A stretch of 64,000 bases of DNA from assembly GCA_033182465.1 (NCBI GenBank), contig CP137327.1, forward strand, positions 1,550,001 to 1,614,000, in the 5' to 3' direction. This DNA comes from Sanghuangporus weigelae. Taxonomy: Eukaryota; Basidiomycota; Agaricomycetes; Hymenochaetales; Hymenochaetaceae. Position 1 is the stretch's first letter. Every line of letters begins with the position of its first letter. Shown one piece after another: positions 46,511-58,679 of this stretch. The translations under genes were made by a program, and so were the position numbers. Under the pieces are notes generated by a model, which did no database searches, had not been told where the DNA came from, and saw nothing but the letters and a program-made list of their open reading frames with translations.

Positions 46511-46798
46511 TCTAAGCAGGGGAGCAAACGAAGTATTCGAGCACACAGCTATTAGATTCGAGAACTAAAGAAATACATGGAAATAAACTACATATTTATA
46601 GGCTTTCTATGTTTTAGATAATGTAGGCGTGAGATGAAGATCGGAATATAATGCATCATAGAGGAGTAACAGAAACATAACGAAAACATGAAATAATTAA
46701 ATCAAATGACGATTGTATGACAAACCAAGACAGTACTTTTCCGAGACACGTGCCTAGAATGTTCCTAGATTGGGACTTCATCGATTTGGATTCCAACA
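46511..46798 (-). repeat. 3' LTR of copia A
   Basis: 288 bp; in element direction from TGTTGGAATCC to GCTTAGA. Four differences from the 5' LTR (two near each end) make this the youngest insertion whose age can be judged in the window. Confidence 0.93.
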
Positions 46799-46805
46799 CT
46801 CCCCC

Positions 46806-49800
46806 TCAAATTGTACGTAGTCCAAGTTCGAATGCAAAATGTTTGACTTTGAATCCGGGTAGGGGTTTTGTAAGAATGTCGGCTGTCATATCTTTGGTAG
46901 GACAAAAAATAAGTTTGATTTTGCCGTTTTTGCAAGCCCAGCATAGAAAATGGTAGCGAACGTCAATATGTTTTGTTCTGGCACAGAATTGGCGATTTTG
47001 AGTAAGATAGATAGCTGATTTATTGTCCGAATAGATTGTTGTAGGTTCTGGCGATGTTTCGAAAATTTGAGTGATGAGTTGTTTGAGCCAAATCACTTCT
47101 TTTGCAGCATGAACGGCTGTGATGTATTCGGATTCCATAGTAGAAAGAGAAACAAGCTCCTGAGTTTTTGAATACCATGAAACGGCGTCTCCGTTAATCA
47201 AAAAGGTATTTCCCGAAATTGCACGTCAGTCCTCCTGGACGCTGCCGTCAGCATCAGTAAATCCCTTCAGTTCTTTATAGTCCACTCCTCCATACGTCAA
47301 CCAAAGGTCTTTAGTACCTTTCAAATAGGCAAATACATGCCTAACGGCTTCCCAGTGAGTCAATCCAGGTTTAATAGAAAATTTTGAAAGCAAAGTAACT
47401 GCAAAGGCGATATCCAGTCTAGTGGCCAGAGCGGCATACATAAGTGATCTAATGCACTCCCTGTAAGGTACATTATGCATTAAACCAAGTTCTTCTGAAG
47501 TGGAGGGCGTCTGAGCAGTACTGAGTTGAATATTCAGATCCATGGAACTATTGACAGTTTTGAGCTGGTCAAAATTGAATCTTTGGAGTATAGATTCGAT
47601 ATAAGAATGTTGAGAAAGACTGATAGTTCCATGAAGACGATTTCAATTTATTTTGATGTCTAGTAGCCAGTTTAATTCGCCCAAGTCTGAGATTTCTACG
47701 AAAGTGTGAAGGCAAGATTTGAATTCCGAAATTTGACTGTATCGATCAGCGGCGATTGTGAAATCATCTACATGGATGACAATCACAATAAGATCATCAC
47801 CATCCCTACAATAGAAAGCTCCGAGGTCCAGATCGCTGCATTTGAAATCAAGTTGATCGACAAGAATCCACGTGACTTTTTGGTACCATTTACGGCCGGA
47901 CTGCTTTAGGCCGTAAATTGGTTTCTTCAACACGTACACCATCGTCTTCTCCGTCCCATATCCTGGAGGCGGCCTCATGTAAATTCACTCCCCATCTTCA
48001 AATTCTCCATTCAGGTAAGCACTTTTGACGTTGATTTGTTCAATTTCCATGTCGAATTGGGCGGCTATCGTGAGAATCGTTCGGACGGTAGATAGTTTTG
48101 TGACAGGTGCGTACATCTCAAAGAAATCAACTCCTGGTACTTGGCTGAACCCTTGTGCAACTAGTCTCGCTTTGTAGCGTACAGGCTTACCAGATGAATC
48201 CTTCTTCACCTTGAAAACCCATTTGGAGCCAACAATATTGGCTCCTTTAGGTGCGTGTCCCTTCTCCCACGTCTCAGCGGCTTCTAAAGCTCCCAGCTCC
48301 TTTTTTATAGCATTCTCCCATAGGGGCCATTCTGGTAGACCCCTAGCCTCTTGAATTGTCCTTGGTTCCACTGGATCCTCAAGATCCATCACTGTGGCAA
48401 GGGCATATTTGTCATCAAAGTTGTCCTCCCTTTTGTTGGTTACATCCGCAGCTACTGCTGCGGCATTTGTTCGCATCGCTCTTGGAAGCTCACCACCTCC
48501 AGCCATGACCCGCCTTACATAGGCAGATGGCTTTCTGACTCGTTTTTCATGCTGGGAGATATTTTTTGGCTGAATTGGGGGCATTTTGTCTTGGTGAGTG
48601 TCATTTGATTCAAAATTTCACGATTTGCTTAATGTTGATGACAATTGATCATTCTCCCCCTCAAAACAATCCAATTCGGCGGATTCCAGTGAAAAATAGA
48701 CACTTCTTTCAACTGACACAGATTTGATCTCAGGCCAGTAAACCCGGGAGCCATTCGAAGTGATGTTGTAACCGAGCCAGCGACCTTTGCAAGCGCATCT
48801 ATCTAACTTGGACTTGGTATTGTCGTGTACCCAGCATTTGGAGCCCCATTCATGAAGCCCAGATAGGTTCGGCTTCATACCAGTAAGTGCTTCATGTGGG
48901 GTAATTCCATCCAAAGTTTTTGTTGATGTTCTGTTTTTTAACCAGGTAGCGTGCTTCGCGCATTCGGCCCATAAATTCTTCGGCAGGCTACTTACGTGTA
49001 GCATTGATCGGACTCTTTCTCCAATGGTCCTGTTTAAACGTTCAGCAACGCCGTTGTGTTCCGGAGTGTCATGCGTAGTGAGTTTCTGTTCTGTTCCTTG
49101 GGAATTCAAAAAGTCGACGAATTGTTTTCCAGTGAATTCGCCGCCCCGGTCAGAATGAAAGTGTTTGATTTTGACTCCATGCTGAGTAAGACACCAGTTT
49201 GCGAAGGTTTTGTACGCATTGAGGGTTTGGGATTTGGACCAGAGGATGAAAATCGTGGAGTACCGCGTCGAATCATCAGTAAAGGTAACGTAGTATTGTT
49301 TTCCACCTATCGACTGAACAGGTGCGGGCCCCCAGAGATTGGAATGGATCTCATCTCCAAATTTCTTTGTAAGTTTGCCAGCTCTAGACTTCGAAATTTC
49401 CTTTCGAGTGGAACAGCCATAAATGCAAGATTCGCAGGAGGCTAGCCAGGGAGAAGAATCATCAAGTTTCACTCCTAGAATTACACCTTCCTTCACCATT
49501 TGCGCAGCAGTGACAGGTGAAATATGCCCTAATCTGGCATGGAGAGTCTTTACCAACATTTTATCGTTGGTAAGCAAAACTTTGTTTTTTTGATTCTTTA
49601 TTGGCTGATGAGTAAACTTGTAGAGGCCGTTCTTTACGAGTTTTAGCAAGGCAATACGACGTCCAGATGAATCAGAAAGTGTGCATGTACTGTTTCCACC
49701 AGAGTAGGTGAATCCAGAGCAGTCAAAAGAACCAGTAGACAGAAGCGTGTAGGGAGAACCAGGTGTGTAATGAACATTTTCTATGTTCAATCTTGTTGCG

Positions 49801-51521
49801 GCATGCCCATTCGGCATGTCGACAACAAGAGTTCTGATCCCAACAGCATGGATCGGATTATTGAGTGTTTCGAAGGGCTTTGGTTCGATGGGACGAAGCT
49901 CAACAAAGTCTTCTTTGTATGGCGACAAGTGTTTCGTAGCTCCAGAATCAAGGATAACCTTGCGCTCCTCAGGTTCTCCAGCAAAATCAGGTGCGTCTGA
50001 TACTCTGCTCGCTAACTCAGTTACTATACTGATCTCTTACTTTCCTCCACAGTACTCATGTGGCTCGTCAAGCCAATCTTCAAAGCCAGGTGCACATGTA
50101 ATGTGCCTACGTAAGTCGACAGCCTCATCAGGCTCGCTTTCGTGTTTCTCCCCACGATCCTGGGCAAAGCATGCCCAATCCAATTCTGAATTGGAGTTTA
50201 CAACTGTATTTGCAGCGTCTCTCGAGGAATCTTTTGATTCTTTCTCCTTTAGTGAGTTCCTTGGTTCGTTTCAATTATTCGAACCATTCTGACAATTTCT
50301 GTCTTTGTAAGGCAAGCGGCAGTACTTTGCGATGTGGCCAGTCCTATTACAATTGTAGCAAGTTCGTGTATCTCTGGGACGGCTCTGAACAGTAAGTGCT
50401 TTGTTTTTGACTTTGCTGTTCATGTTCTGCTTCTGATCACGGTTCATAGTTCGTTTTTCGCGTTCCTTGGCTTCTCTTTCAGATTCGTCAGAAACAATAT
50501 GGATCAGGACGTCAGGATTGACAGTTCGCATTGCTTGGAGGGCACCAGGAGGCAGCTGTAAACCAAACATAGCAGCGGCGTTCCTAGTAGTAAGTTCGGC
50601 TGATGTTATTTGCGCTGATGCAAATTTGGCTAGGTGTCCTGGCAAGCTAGAGATGATTGTAGAGCAGAAATCATCATCAGAAACAATTACACCAGACTGG
50701 GTGAGTGTTTCTCGTTTTGAACGAAGATCTGACAAGAAATTTTTGACATTTGATCCTTTAGGACATTTCGACTCAAGGAATTCGGCTTTGAGGGACGTTT
50801 GATCATACATAGACTTGTCTGTGTACTTAATGGCAATTGCGGTCCATCATTGCGCAACAGTAGGGAATCAACGAACACGCATCAAAGTTGAATCAGAAAT
50901 TCTTTACAAAAGTAAGTATTGGGACAAAGCTTCGTTATTGTCCCAATCTTGCTGAGCCTTCTTTTCTTCAGCAGTAGGAGGTGTTGGCATAGGTGGTGCA
51001 GAAGGTGGCAAGGGCATTTGAGCTGGAGGTACGGTTCCAGTCGTTTGCGATTACATCTGAGTAGCTGGAGCAGCTGTTGCTGCTGCTACTGCTGTCTGGG
51101 TCTGGGATCTTATTGCTCGACGAGCTTGGGGCACAGCTGGGGTCGAGGATGAAGTACCTGGGAATTGCGATGTGCCAAGCGCGCTCCCAGTTCCCACAGG
51201 GGGCCATTGCTGAGGCCCCAGTTGCATTCCTGAAGGTGCAGTCGCTGCAGCAGGTCCAGGACGAATAGAAGTGCCATCAAAATGGCCCCAGATGCGTTTA
51301 GCATGCACAGCGTCTTTGAATCGGTACGAAAATATGGTCCAGTTTTCCCCCGAAGACTCTAGCTTCGGTACAGCACTGGTAAGCAAATCGTATGCATATT
51401 GCTTGGTAGTCATTTTTTGAAAACCAAATTTGTCTTGGCTATACAGAGAGGATCTCAAGCATAGTGAAAGCCAAGGCTCATAACCTCTGAGCAGGGCAGC
51501 AAACGAAGTATTCGAGCACAC
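46806..51521 (-). pseudogene. Copia A gag-pol polyprotein, one frame with about ten nonsense codons
   Basis: Going 5' to 3' on the minus strand in one constant frame: gag from about 51413 (MTTKQYAYDLLTSAVPKL), zinc knuckle CYNCNRTGHIAKYC (about 50350), protease LDSGATKHLSPY (about 49920), integrase (HARLGHIS, DEIHSNLWGP, HSDRGGEFTG, HNGVAERLNRT), reverse transcriptase (GANIVGSKWVFKVK, YGLKQSGRKWYQK, IHVDDFTIAAD) and RNase H (FTDADGS, STMESEYITA, TKHIDVRYHF). About ten stops break it (for example at 51051, 50271, 50038, 48618, 47988, 47643, 47226) but there is no frameshift. At 47643 and 47226 the intact copia at 3-1607 has Arg, so CGA-to-TGA is the likely change. Confidence 0.92.
51471..51485 (-). 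promoter_or_regulatory. Primer binding site of copia A (half-tRNA-iMet type)
   Basis: Directly after the 5' LTR, in element direction, stands GGTTATGAGCCTTGG. Its complement contains GGCTCATAACC, the anticodon stem-loop of initiator tRNA-Met, rather than the tRNA 3' end. This is the half-tRNA priming known from Drosophila copia and yeast Ty5. Confidence 0.75.
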
Positions 51522-51773
51522 AGCTATTAGATTCGAGAACTAAAGAAATACATGGAAATAAACTACATATTTATAGGCTTTCTATGTTTTAGATAATGTA
51601 GGCGTGAGATGAAGATCGGAATATAATGCATCATAGAGGAGTAACAGAAACATAACGAAAACATGAAATAATTAAATCAAATGACGATTGTATGACAAAC
51701 CAAGACAGTACTTTTCCGAGACACGTGCCTAGAATGTTCCTAGATTGGGACTTCGTTGATTTGGATTCCAACA
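51486..51773 (-). repeat. 5' LTR of copia A
   Basis: 288 bp, nearly identical to 46511-46798. It carries the promoter of the element (TATTTATAGGC region seen on the plus strand near 51568). Confidence 0.93.
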
Positions 51774-51835
51774 TATACATCAAGTGTACTCATCACTGGA
51801 CTTAGTGGTCCCTTGCTGGATTTGTGTGACCAACA
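51774..51835 (+). repeat. 5' LTR of the family B element, right piece
   Basis: Continues the LTR interrupted at 46510; it begins with the right target duplication TATAC and ends ACCAACA. With the left piece and one TATAC removed the LTR is about 256 bp, like the solo LTR (252 bp). Confidence 0.9.
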
Positions 51836-51846
51836 GGTTATGAGCC
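51836..51846 (+). promoter_or_regulatory. Primer binding site of copia family B
   Basis: GGTTATGAGCC begins immediately after the LTR end, the same initiator-tRNA anticodon-loop complement as in copia A. Confidence 0.75.
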
Positions 51847-53032
51847 TTGAGCTCTAGCTGTCTGCACTGCCGCATTTTTGAGTTTTTGGGTCTAGAGAGC
51901 TACTGCTGTTGTCAGAGAAGTTTTTAGTATTCTAGACTGGCCTTCTGGTGTGTTTCTAGTGTTCCCATTGTCTTCTGCACCCTTCTGTGCAGTTCCCACA
52001 GTTCTAGAGCCTTCTGCTTCCTTTGTTTGGCTTCTATCAGTGTCAAATCTCCCCAAAACTTCGCCGCTTGATTGCTCCACACTCGTCCAGCCGTTTTTGA
52101 TGCCCTTTGGCGCATTTACTTGGCCCATACAGACCTACTGTTCTGCCCAGTTTTAGCCCAATCCGACATGATTTGACGGTGCTATAGCCTTATCACTCTG
52201 GGCTATTTCTGACCTCTCTCAGACTTGCGTCGCCTATTCCGGACGAACCGCTGATCCGTTTCTCACGGTTTTTGGTCCATCTATTTGGCCCATTTCCACG
52301 TGCTCTGTCGCAAAGTTTCAGCCTGATATGACCAGAACTCGCTGAGCCCTAGGAGGTCTTTATTTTACACCTCTTATTGGTGATTTTCGATTTTCTCGGC
52401 AACCGCTGATCCTCTCCAGACGCCCTTTTGTGTGCACATGGCTCTCATACCTGTGCATACATCCACCAATTTTCAGCTTCATTGGCTGCGGTTTAACTGT
52501 GCTGTGAGCTGTTCTTGTGCCATTGGAAATTGTTGATCGCTGCCGATCCACTTACCCGATCTATGTGATCTCTTTGCCGTTATCCTCGGTTCGTTCCCCT
52601 CTATTGGTGTGCCAATTTGTGCATCGTTCCGCCTATTCAATCCCTCTCTGCGCTACATTTTGTGTCTGGCAGCTCTGGTGTCAATTGGTGTGTAACTCCA
52701 TCATTGTTGTTGGATCAGCCTAGCCTACAGACTGTGAAGCTTGTCTGCCCGGCCTTAGTTTGCTAGTTGTAGTCACTCTTTGAGTGTCTACTTAAGCCTA
52801 GAGCCTCTCTCAGCTAGTGGTGCCTGTGGGGTCTTAGCAGACCAACAGACCAGCACTGTCTTGCGGCAAAATCTGTGTATACTTCAGTGACTGTAGTAGA
52901 CTGCACTGGTTGGCATTGATCTGTCACCTCCAGGCATAAATTTGTTAGTGCTCTCTCTCTCATTACTCCCTTACTGCTTACTTCTTCTGAGCATCACCTG
53001 TCCACTCTCATTCACACCTCATTCCAACTATC
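51847..53032 (+). other. Long untranslated leader of family B
   Basis: About 1.2 kb between primer site and gag without a convincing protein. An inverted second copy of most of it lies at 57555-58547. Confidence 0.7.
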
Positions 53033-56000
53033 ATGTCTGATCCTGTCACCTCTGAGACGCTATCTACCATCACCAAGCTCAATGACAGCAACTACTCTGT
53101 CTGGAAGCATGATATGCGTGCTACACTTCAAGTTAAGAAGTTGTGGTGCCTGACCTCTGGTCAGGAAGCTAAGCCTAGTGCTCCAGATGAGGCTGTCCAG
53201 CTCTGGGAAGAGAAGGCTGAGCAAGCTGCTGGCCTGATCTACCAGAGAATTGAGCATAGCATGCAGGTTATGGTGCAGGACAACATGGATGATCCAGTTA
53301 AGATGTGGACTGAGCTTCAGAAGATCAATGAGAAGGACAACCCAGCTGTGCGCTTTAATGCCTATGATGAGTTCTTCAACATTACCAAGAAGGAAGATGA
53401 GTCCCTCACCAATCTGGTAAGCAGGGTTGAACTGGCATTGCACAAGATCAGAAGCACTCGTTCTAGCACCCTCAAACTTGAGGAGTTTGAGAATGAGCTT
53501 GCCTGTGCATGCCTGATTCGTTCTCTTCCTGAAGACTATGCCTCCTTCTGCTCTGCAGTGCTCCTTATGAAGGAATTCAAGTGGAATATGTTAGAAGTGT
53601 GATCCCTGACACTCTTATTATTTTGTAGTTTATTGTTCTGTTTCTATTCTTCCTTATGTCCGCTTTCTTGATCATGTGATGCTTATGTAATCCTCTGTAA
53701 AAGCGGCACAGTCCATTGGTGAGTACTCTACATCAAGTGTACTCACCACTGGACTCAGGTATGTAGTTAGACTGTTAATATACATCAAGTGTACTCACCA
53801 CTGGACTCAGTGGTCCCTTGCTGGATTTATGTGTTCAACAGAATAACCTCAAGGAAGCATTTGCTCAAGAGCAGCAGAATTGTCAAGAGCACATTCAGCT
53901 TCAGCCCCAGGCCATGTTTACATCCACTAGTAGTGCTGCAAAGCCTATCTCCTCTCAAGGTGTCATCTGCACCTTCTGTGGCATTTCTAAACACACAGAG
54001 GAGAACTACTACATGAAGCAGGCAGCCTCCAAGGATGCACATGTCAGGGCTATGAGAAACAGGGAAGAGAAGAGAAGGAAGGGCAGAAAGGGCCAGAAGG
54101 CCCATATTGCTCAACAGGAACAATCTGCTGAATCTGCTGAATTTGCTAGCAATGCAAGTGCTCTTGACTACACCAATCCCCATTCACCTCTTATCCCAGA
54201 TGCAGGAACTGACTGGATTGCTGACACAGGTGCCACTTGCCACATGACCCCACATCGTCATTGGTTCACTAAATACTCAACAAATCACACCCCTATTTGT
54301 TTGGCCAACAATCAAGTTATTTATTCAGTTGGCATAGGCACAGTGCGCTTTCAGCCTGTAGTTGGTGGCAAACCTGGACAGTTGCTTGAATTTGAGCATG
54401 TACTCCATGTTCCTGATCTTAGAAACAATCTCCTCTCAGTCCTGTCATTCCAAATCATATGTTGTCACCATTCATCATGACAGGATGCTTTTCCATTGTC
54501 ATGGAACTGTCCTGTTCACTGCAAACATCACTTCCAACAATGCAGCAACTCTCAATGGCCATATTGTCCCTACCATTGCTTATGCTGCATTCACCGGCAC
54601 CTGTCCACTTGATACTACACTTTGGCATAGGCACTTTGCACACCTCAATCATGGTGATGTGAACAGGTTGATGACTGAGCAGTTGGTCAAAGGAATGGTT
54701 GTCAAGTCCAAGAGCACTCCAGATCCTATCTGTGAACCTTGCATTGCTGGAAAGCAGCACAGGTCTAATGTCTCCAAACTTGCATCTCACAGAGCTTCTG
54801 GTCTCCTCCAACTGGTCCACTCTAACATTCATGGTCTATTGCCTGTCCAGTCTAGACATGGCTTCAAATACAGGATCACCTTCATTGATGATTACAGCCA
54901 CTAATGGGCTGTTCTTCCATTGAAGAAGAAGAGTGATGCATTTGCTATCTTTAAGCAATTTAAGGCCTATGCAGAGAACCAGTTAGGAGTGAAGATCAAG
55001 GCCACTCATGATGATAAAGGTGGAGAGTATGTGTCTAAGGAATGGGACCAGTTCTGTATCACTGCAGGCATCCACAGGCAGCACACTATCAGAGATGAAC
55101 CTCATCAGAATGTTGTTGCAGAGTGTGCCAACAGGACACTTACAGAGGGCATTACTACTATGCTTAATGAAGCACATCTGCCCTCTAGCTTCTGGTGGGA
55201 TGCAGTGGCAGCATTTGTGCATGTGCACAACCACTCTCCCACCTCTGCTGTGTCTGCTAGAGTACACCCTATGAGCTCTGGTTCCAGTCAAAGCCAAATG
55301 TCTCTCACTTGCGTATATTTGGGTGCACCTCCTATGTGCTTGTGAAGAAAGATCAACACAAGCAGCTATAGTCCCACACACAGAAATGTGTATTCCTAAG
55401 CTATCCCTCTAACTATAAAGGCTGGCTGTTCTGGAATCTTCTTACCAGGAAGAAAGTTATCAGTGACTCTGCTCAGTTTGATGAGAGAGTCTTCCCTGGT
55501 ACATCCAGAAACCCAGTTGACCTGAGGGTGAATCTGCCTACACAGACAGAAGACCTGCCAGAACAGGGGGGAGTAGAGGATGGCATTGATGTTCTGCCAG
55601 CTCCTCCTCCACCACCTGCTCCTGTGCATCCAGCAGATCCTCCTATGCCTACACCTACACCTACACCTAGTCCTCTACCCAATCTATCACCTAGTCCTCC
55701 TCCACATAGTCCTCCACATCACTCTCCTTCACCAGCTGCTAATCCACCAAAGCGTGAACACACTACTTCACCACTGCCATCTGAGCAGGCCTTAAAGAAA
55801 CAAAGGCCTGCTTCTCCCTGGTGGCCAGATCCAATGTGGAGACCAGTTAGACGTCATACCACTGGCTGGTGGGATGTGGACTATGTTGGAAAGCGCCTTC
55901 CTAGACATGTGCCAGGCTCTCCTGTTGCACAACAGTGCTTTAACTTCAACTCTGCAGAGCCAACTGCACCCGACACTGCTTCTGATCTGACTCTGCAGCA

Positions 56001-57550
56001 CAGCCAGATGTTGTAGAGCAGCCAGAGCAGGATGTTGAGATGGACAGTGATTCACCTGATGAACTGGACAATCATGTCAGAGGAGGAGTTGCAAGCTGAA
56101 GCACTGATGTTTACTGGCCTCATGAATTTTGGTGCTAATGCAGGACTGGAGGACATCTATCTGTCTTATGAGGATGCTCTGGAATATGCATTTCAGACAT
56201 CTCATTGCACTGAGCATGTGTTCTCTGCACAAGGAGTGCAACACATCAGTCCTGAACCCTATCAGTGGAAGGACATCAAAGGACACCCTGATGCAGACCT
56301 CTGGGAGAAGGCAGCCATGGAGGAGTTTGTCAGTCTGATTGAGAATGGCACATTTGAGCCTGTCAGACTGCCTCCTGGCAGAAAGCCTATTGGTTGCAGA
56401 TGGGTGTTTAAGCTCAAGTGCAAGGCAGATGGCTCTGTAGACAGGTATAAGGCAAGGCTGGCGGCCAAGGGCTTCTCACAGCAGCCAGGACTTGAGTTCT
56501 CTCAGGTATTTGCTCCTACAGCCAAGTGGGCTGCACTTAGAGCCATCCTAGCATTGGCTGCATTTGAGGACCTTGAGCTGTACAGTGTTGACATCTCCAC
56601 TGCTTTCCTCAATGGTGAGATGGAGCATGATGTTTACATGACCCAGCCTGAAGGATTTGAGAACTACTTTACCCTGGATTTATTCTCAAGCTGATCAAGT
56701 CTATCTATAGTCTTAAATAGGCTAGTCATTAATGACACAAGAAACTTGATCCAGTGATGAAGAGCATGGACTTCAAGTTAGTACACTGTGATTACAGCAT
56801 TTGGGTGTACAGCAGAGATGAAGTGCATATCATCATTCCAGTCTATGTTGATGACATGACTATTGCTGCCAAGTCTAAGCAGCAGTATGAGTCTGTCAGA
56901 GATGAGCTGGCCAAGCACTTCAAACTGCATGAGTTAGGCCCAACCTCATTCCTGCTAGGAGTCCACATTGAGAGAGACCGCTCTAAGCACTCTGTCAGTC
57001 TGTCACAGAGACAGTACATTATTGATGTGCTAGAGCGCTTCAGCATGAGCAACTGTGGCACTGTTACTACTCCTCTCCCTGAGCACAAGCTCAGCAAGGA
57101 CATGGCTCCTAAGACCCCTGCAGAGACTGACTTATGCACCTGATCCTAAGTCCCCTGAGCTGTTCACTACCTTCTGTGATGCTGACCATGGAGGAAATGA
57201 GGATAACAGACAGTCCACAAGTGGGATGGTTGTCAAGATGGGAACTGGTGCTATCAGCTGGGCTAGCAAGTTACAGCCCTTTGTCACTCTGTCCACCACT
57301 GAGGCAGAATACATTGCTGCTGTCAGTGCAGGACAAGAGATCATGTGGCTAAGAAATCTCTTCACAGATTTTGGCTACAAGTTTGATGCACCTCCTCTCT
57401 GTACATGGACAACCAGTCTGCTCTGTCTGTGGCAAACAATCCTGAGCATCATGGACGCATGAAGCACCTGGATCTGCGCTTCTACTGGTTGAGAGATGTT
57501 GTTGAGGCTGGTCATATCAAAGTGCATTACTTGCCTGCTCAGACTAGGTA
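53033..57550 (+). pseudogene. Copia family B gag-pol, broken
   Basis: Gag starts at ATG 53033 (MSDPVTSETLSTITKLNDSN) and is split by a solo LTR. After it come a damaged zinc knuckle (CTFCGISKHTEENYY, last Cys replaced by Tyr), protease WIADTGATCHM (about 54210), integrase (HRHFAHLNHGD, CEPCIAGKQ, HSNIHG, DDKGGEYV), a Pro-rich linker (about 55590-55740), reverse transcriptase (CRWVFKLKCKADGS, KARLAAKGFSQ, TAFLNGEM, YVDDMTIAAK) and RNase H (FCDADHGG, STTEAEYIAA). Frameshifts near 54440, 55240 and 56680, a stop near 54902, and a deletion near 57130 that removes the stretch between RT and RNase H show it is dead. It ends around 57550 at an inverted junction. Confidence 0.9.
53589..53840 (+). mobile_element. 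Solo LTR of family B inside the family B gag
   Basis: 252 bp from TGTTAGAAGTG to GTTCAACA, flanked by GAATA (53584-53588 and 53841-53845). With the LTR and one GAATA taken away, gag reads on in frame. So a second family-B element inserted here and then lost its interior by LTR-LTR recombination. Confidence 0.93.
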
Positions 57551-57554
57551 TATA

Positions 57555-58679
57555 CTAGCAGGCACCACTAGCTGAGAGAGGCTCTAGGCTTAAAAAGACA
57601 CTCAAAGAGTGACTACAACCGGCCAACTAAGGCCGGGCAGGCAAGCTTCACAGTCTGTAGACTAGGCTGATCCAACAACAGTGATGGAGCCACATACCAA
57701 TTGACACCAAAGCTGCCAGACACAAAATACAGTGCAGAGAGAGAATGGATAGGCGGATTTGTGCGCAAATTGGCACATAGATAGAGAAGAATGAGACAAA
57801 TCAAACGGTGTAAAAAACACGTGGATCGGATCGGCGGATCGGCAGATCGGCGGCAATTAATGATTTTTAATGGCACAAGAACAGCTCACAGCACAGTTAA
57901 CCCAATGCTGATTGAGCTGAAACTTGGTGTATGCGTGCACAGGTATGGGAGCCATGTGCACACAAAAGGGCATCTGGATCAAATTAACGGTTGCTGAGAA
58001 AATTAAGAATTGCCAAAATGAGGTTCAAAACAAAGAACCTGCAATAAGTCGGCAAGTTCTTAAACGATCTGGCTAAAACTTCGCAACAAAGGATGTGGCA
58101 ATAGGCCAAATAAATATGCTAAGTTTTGTGAGAAACAGATCAGTGGTTCCTCCGGAATAGACAATGCAGGTTTAAAGATGACCCAAATTGATAGAGCTAC
58201 AGTGGCATCAAATCGCGACGGATCAAGCTGAAACTCGGCAGGATAGTAGGCCTGTATGAGGCTAGTAATTGTGCCAAAGGGCGTGAAAAACTGCTAGATG
58301 GTTGTGGAGCAATCAAGCAGCAACATTTTTAGGAGATTTAGCACTGATAACAGCCAAAGAAGAAGATAGAGGGTTCTAAGACTGTAAAACTGCACAGAAG
58401 GGTGTAGAAGGCGATGAGAACACTGGGAACACTCTAGAAGGCTAGTCTAGAATACTAAAAGCTTCTCTGATGACAGTAGTAGCTCTCTAAACCCCAAAAC
58501 TAAAAAATGCAGCAGTACAGACAGCTAGAGCTTAAGGCTTATAACCCGTTAAAATACACAAGTCCAGCAATGGGCCACTGAGTCCAGTGGTGAGTACACT
58601 TAATATGTATTAACAGTCTAACTATATACCTGAGTCCAGTAGTGAGTACACTTAATGTAGAGTACTCACCAATAGACTG
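57555..58679 (-). repeat. Inverted copy of family B leader and LTR end
   Basis: Reverse complement of about 51780-52830: leader (57555-58547), remnant of the primer site and part of the LTR (58548-58679), cut off by the gypsy LTR at 58680. It faces the plus-strand element, forming a 1-kb inverted repeat with a 4.7-kb spacer. Confidence 0.85.

Larger units (their letters stand above)
46511..51773 (-). mobile_element. Full-length Ty1/copia element, family A
   Basis: A 5,263-bp complete element on the minus strand: LTRs of 288 bp at each end (46511-46798 and 51486-51773) with only four differences, a polypurine tract (CTCCCCCTC at 46799-46807 as seen on the plus strand), a primer site next to the right LTR, and one gag-pol frame between. 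TATAC flanks it on both sides (46506-46510, 51774-51778) and is single in intact family-B LTRs (as at 53779). Read in element direction the LTR starts TGTTGG but seems to end TTAGA or TCAGA instead of CA. Confidence 0.95.
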
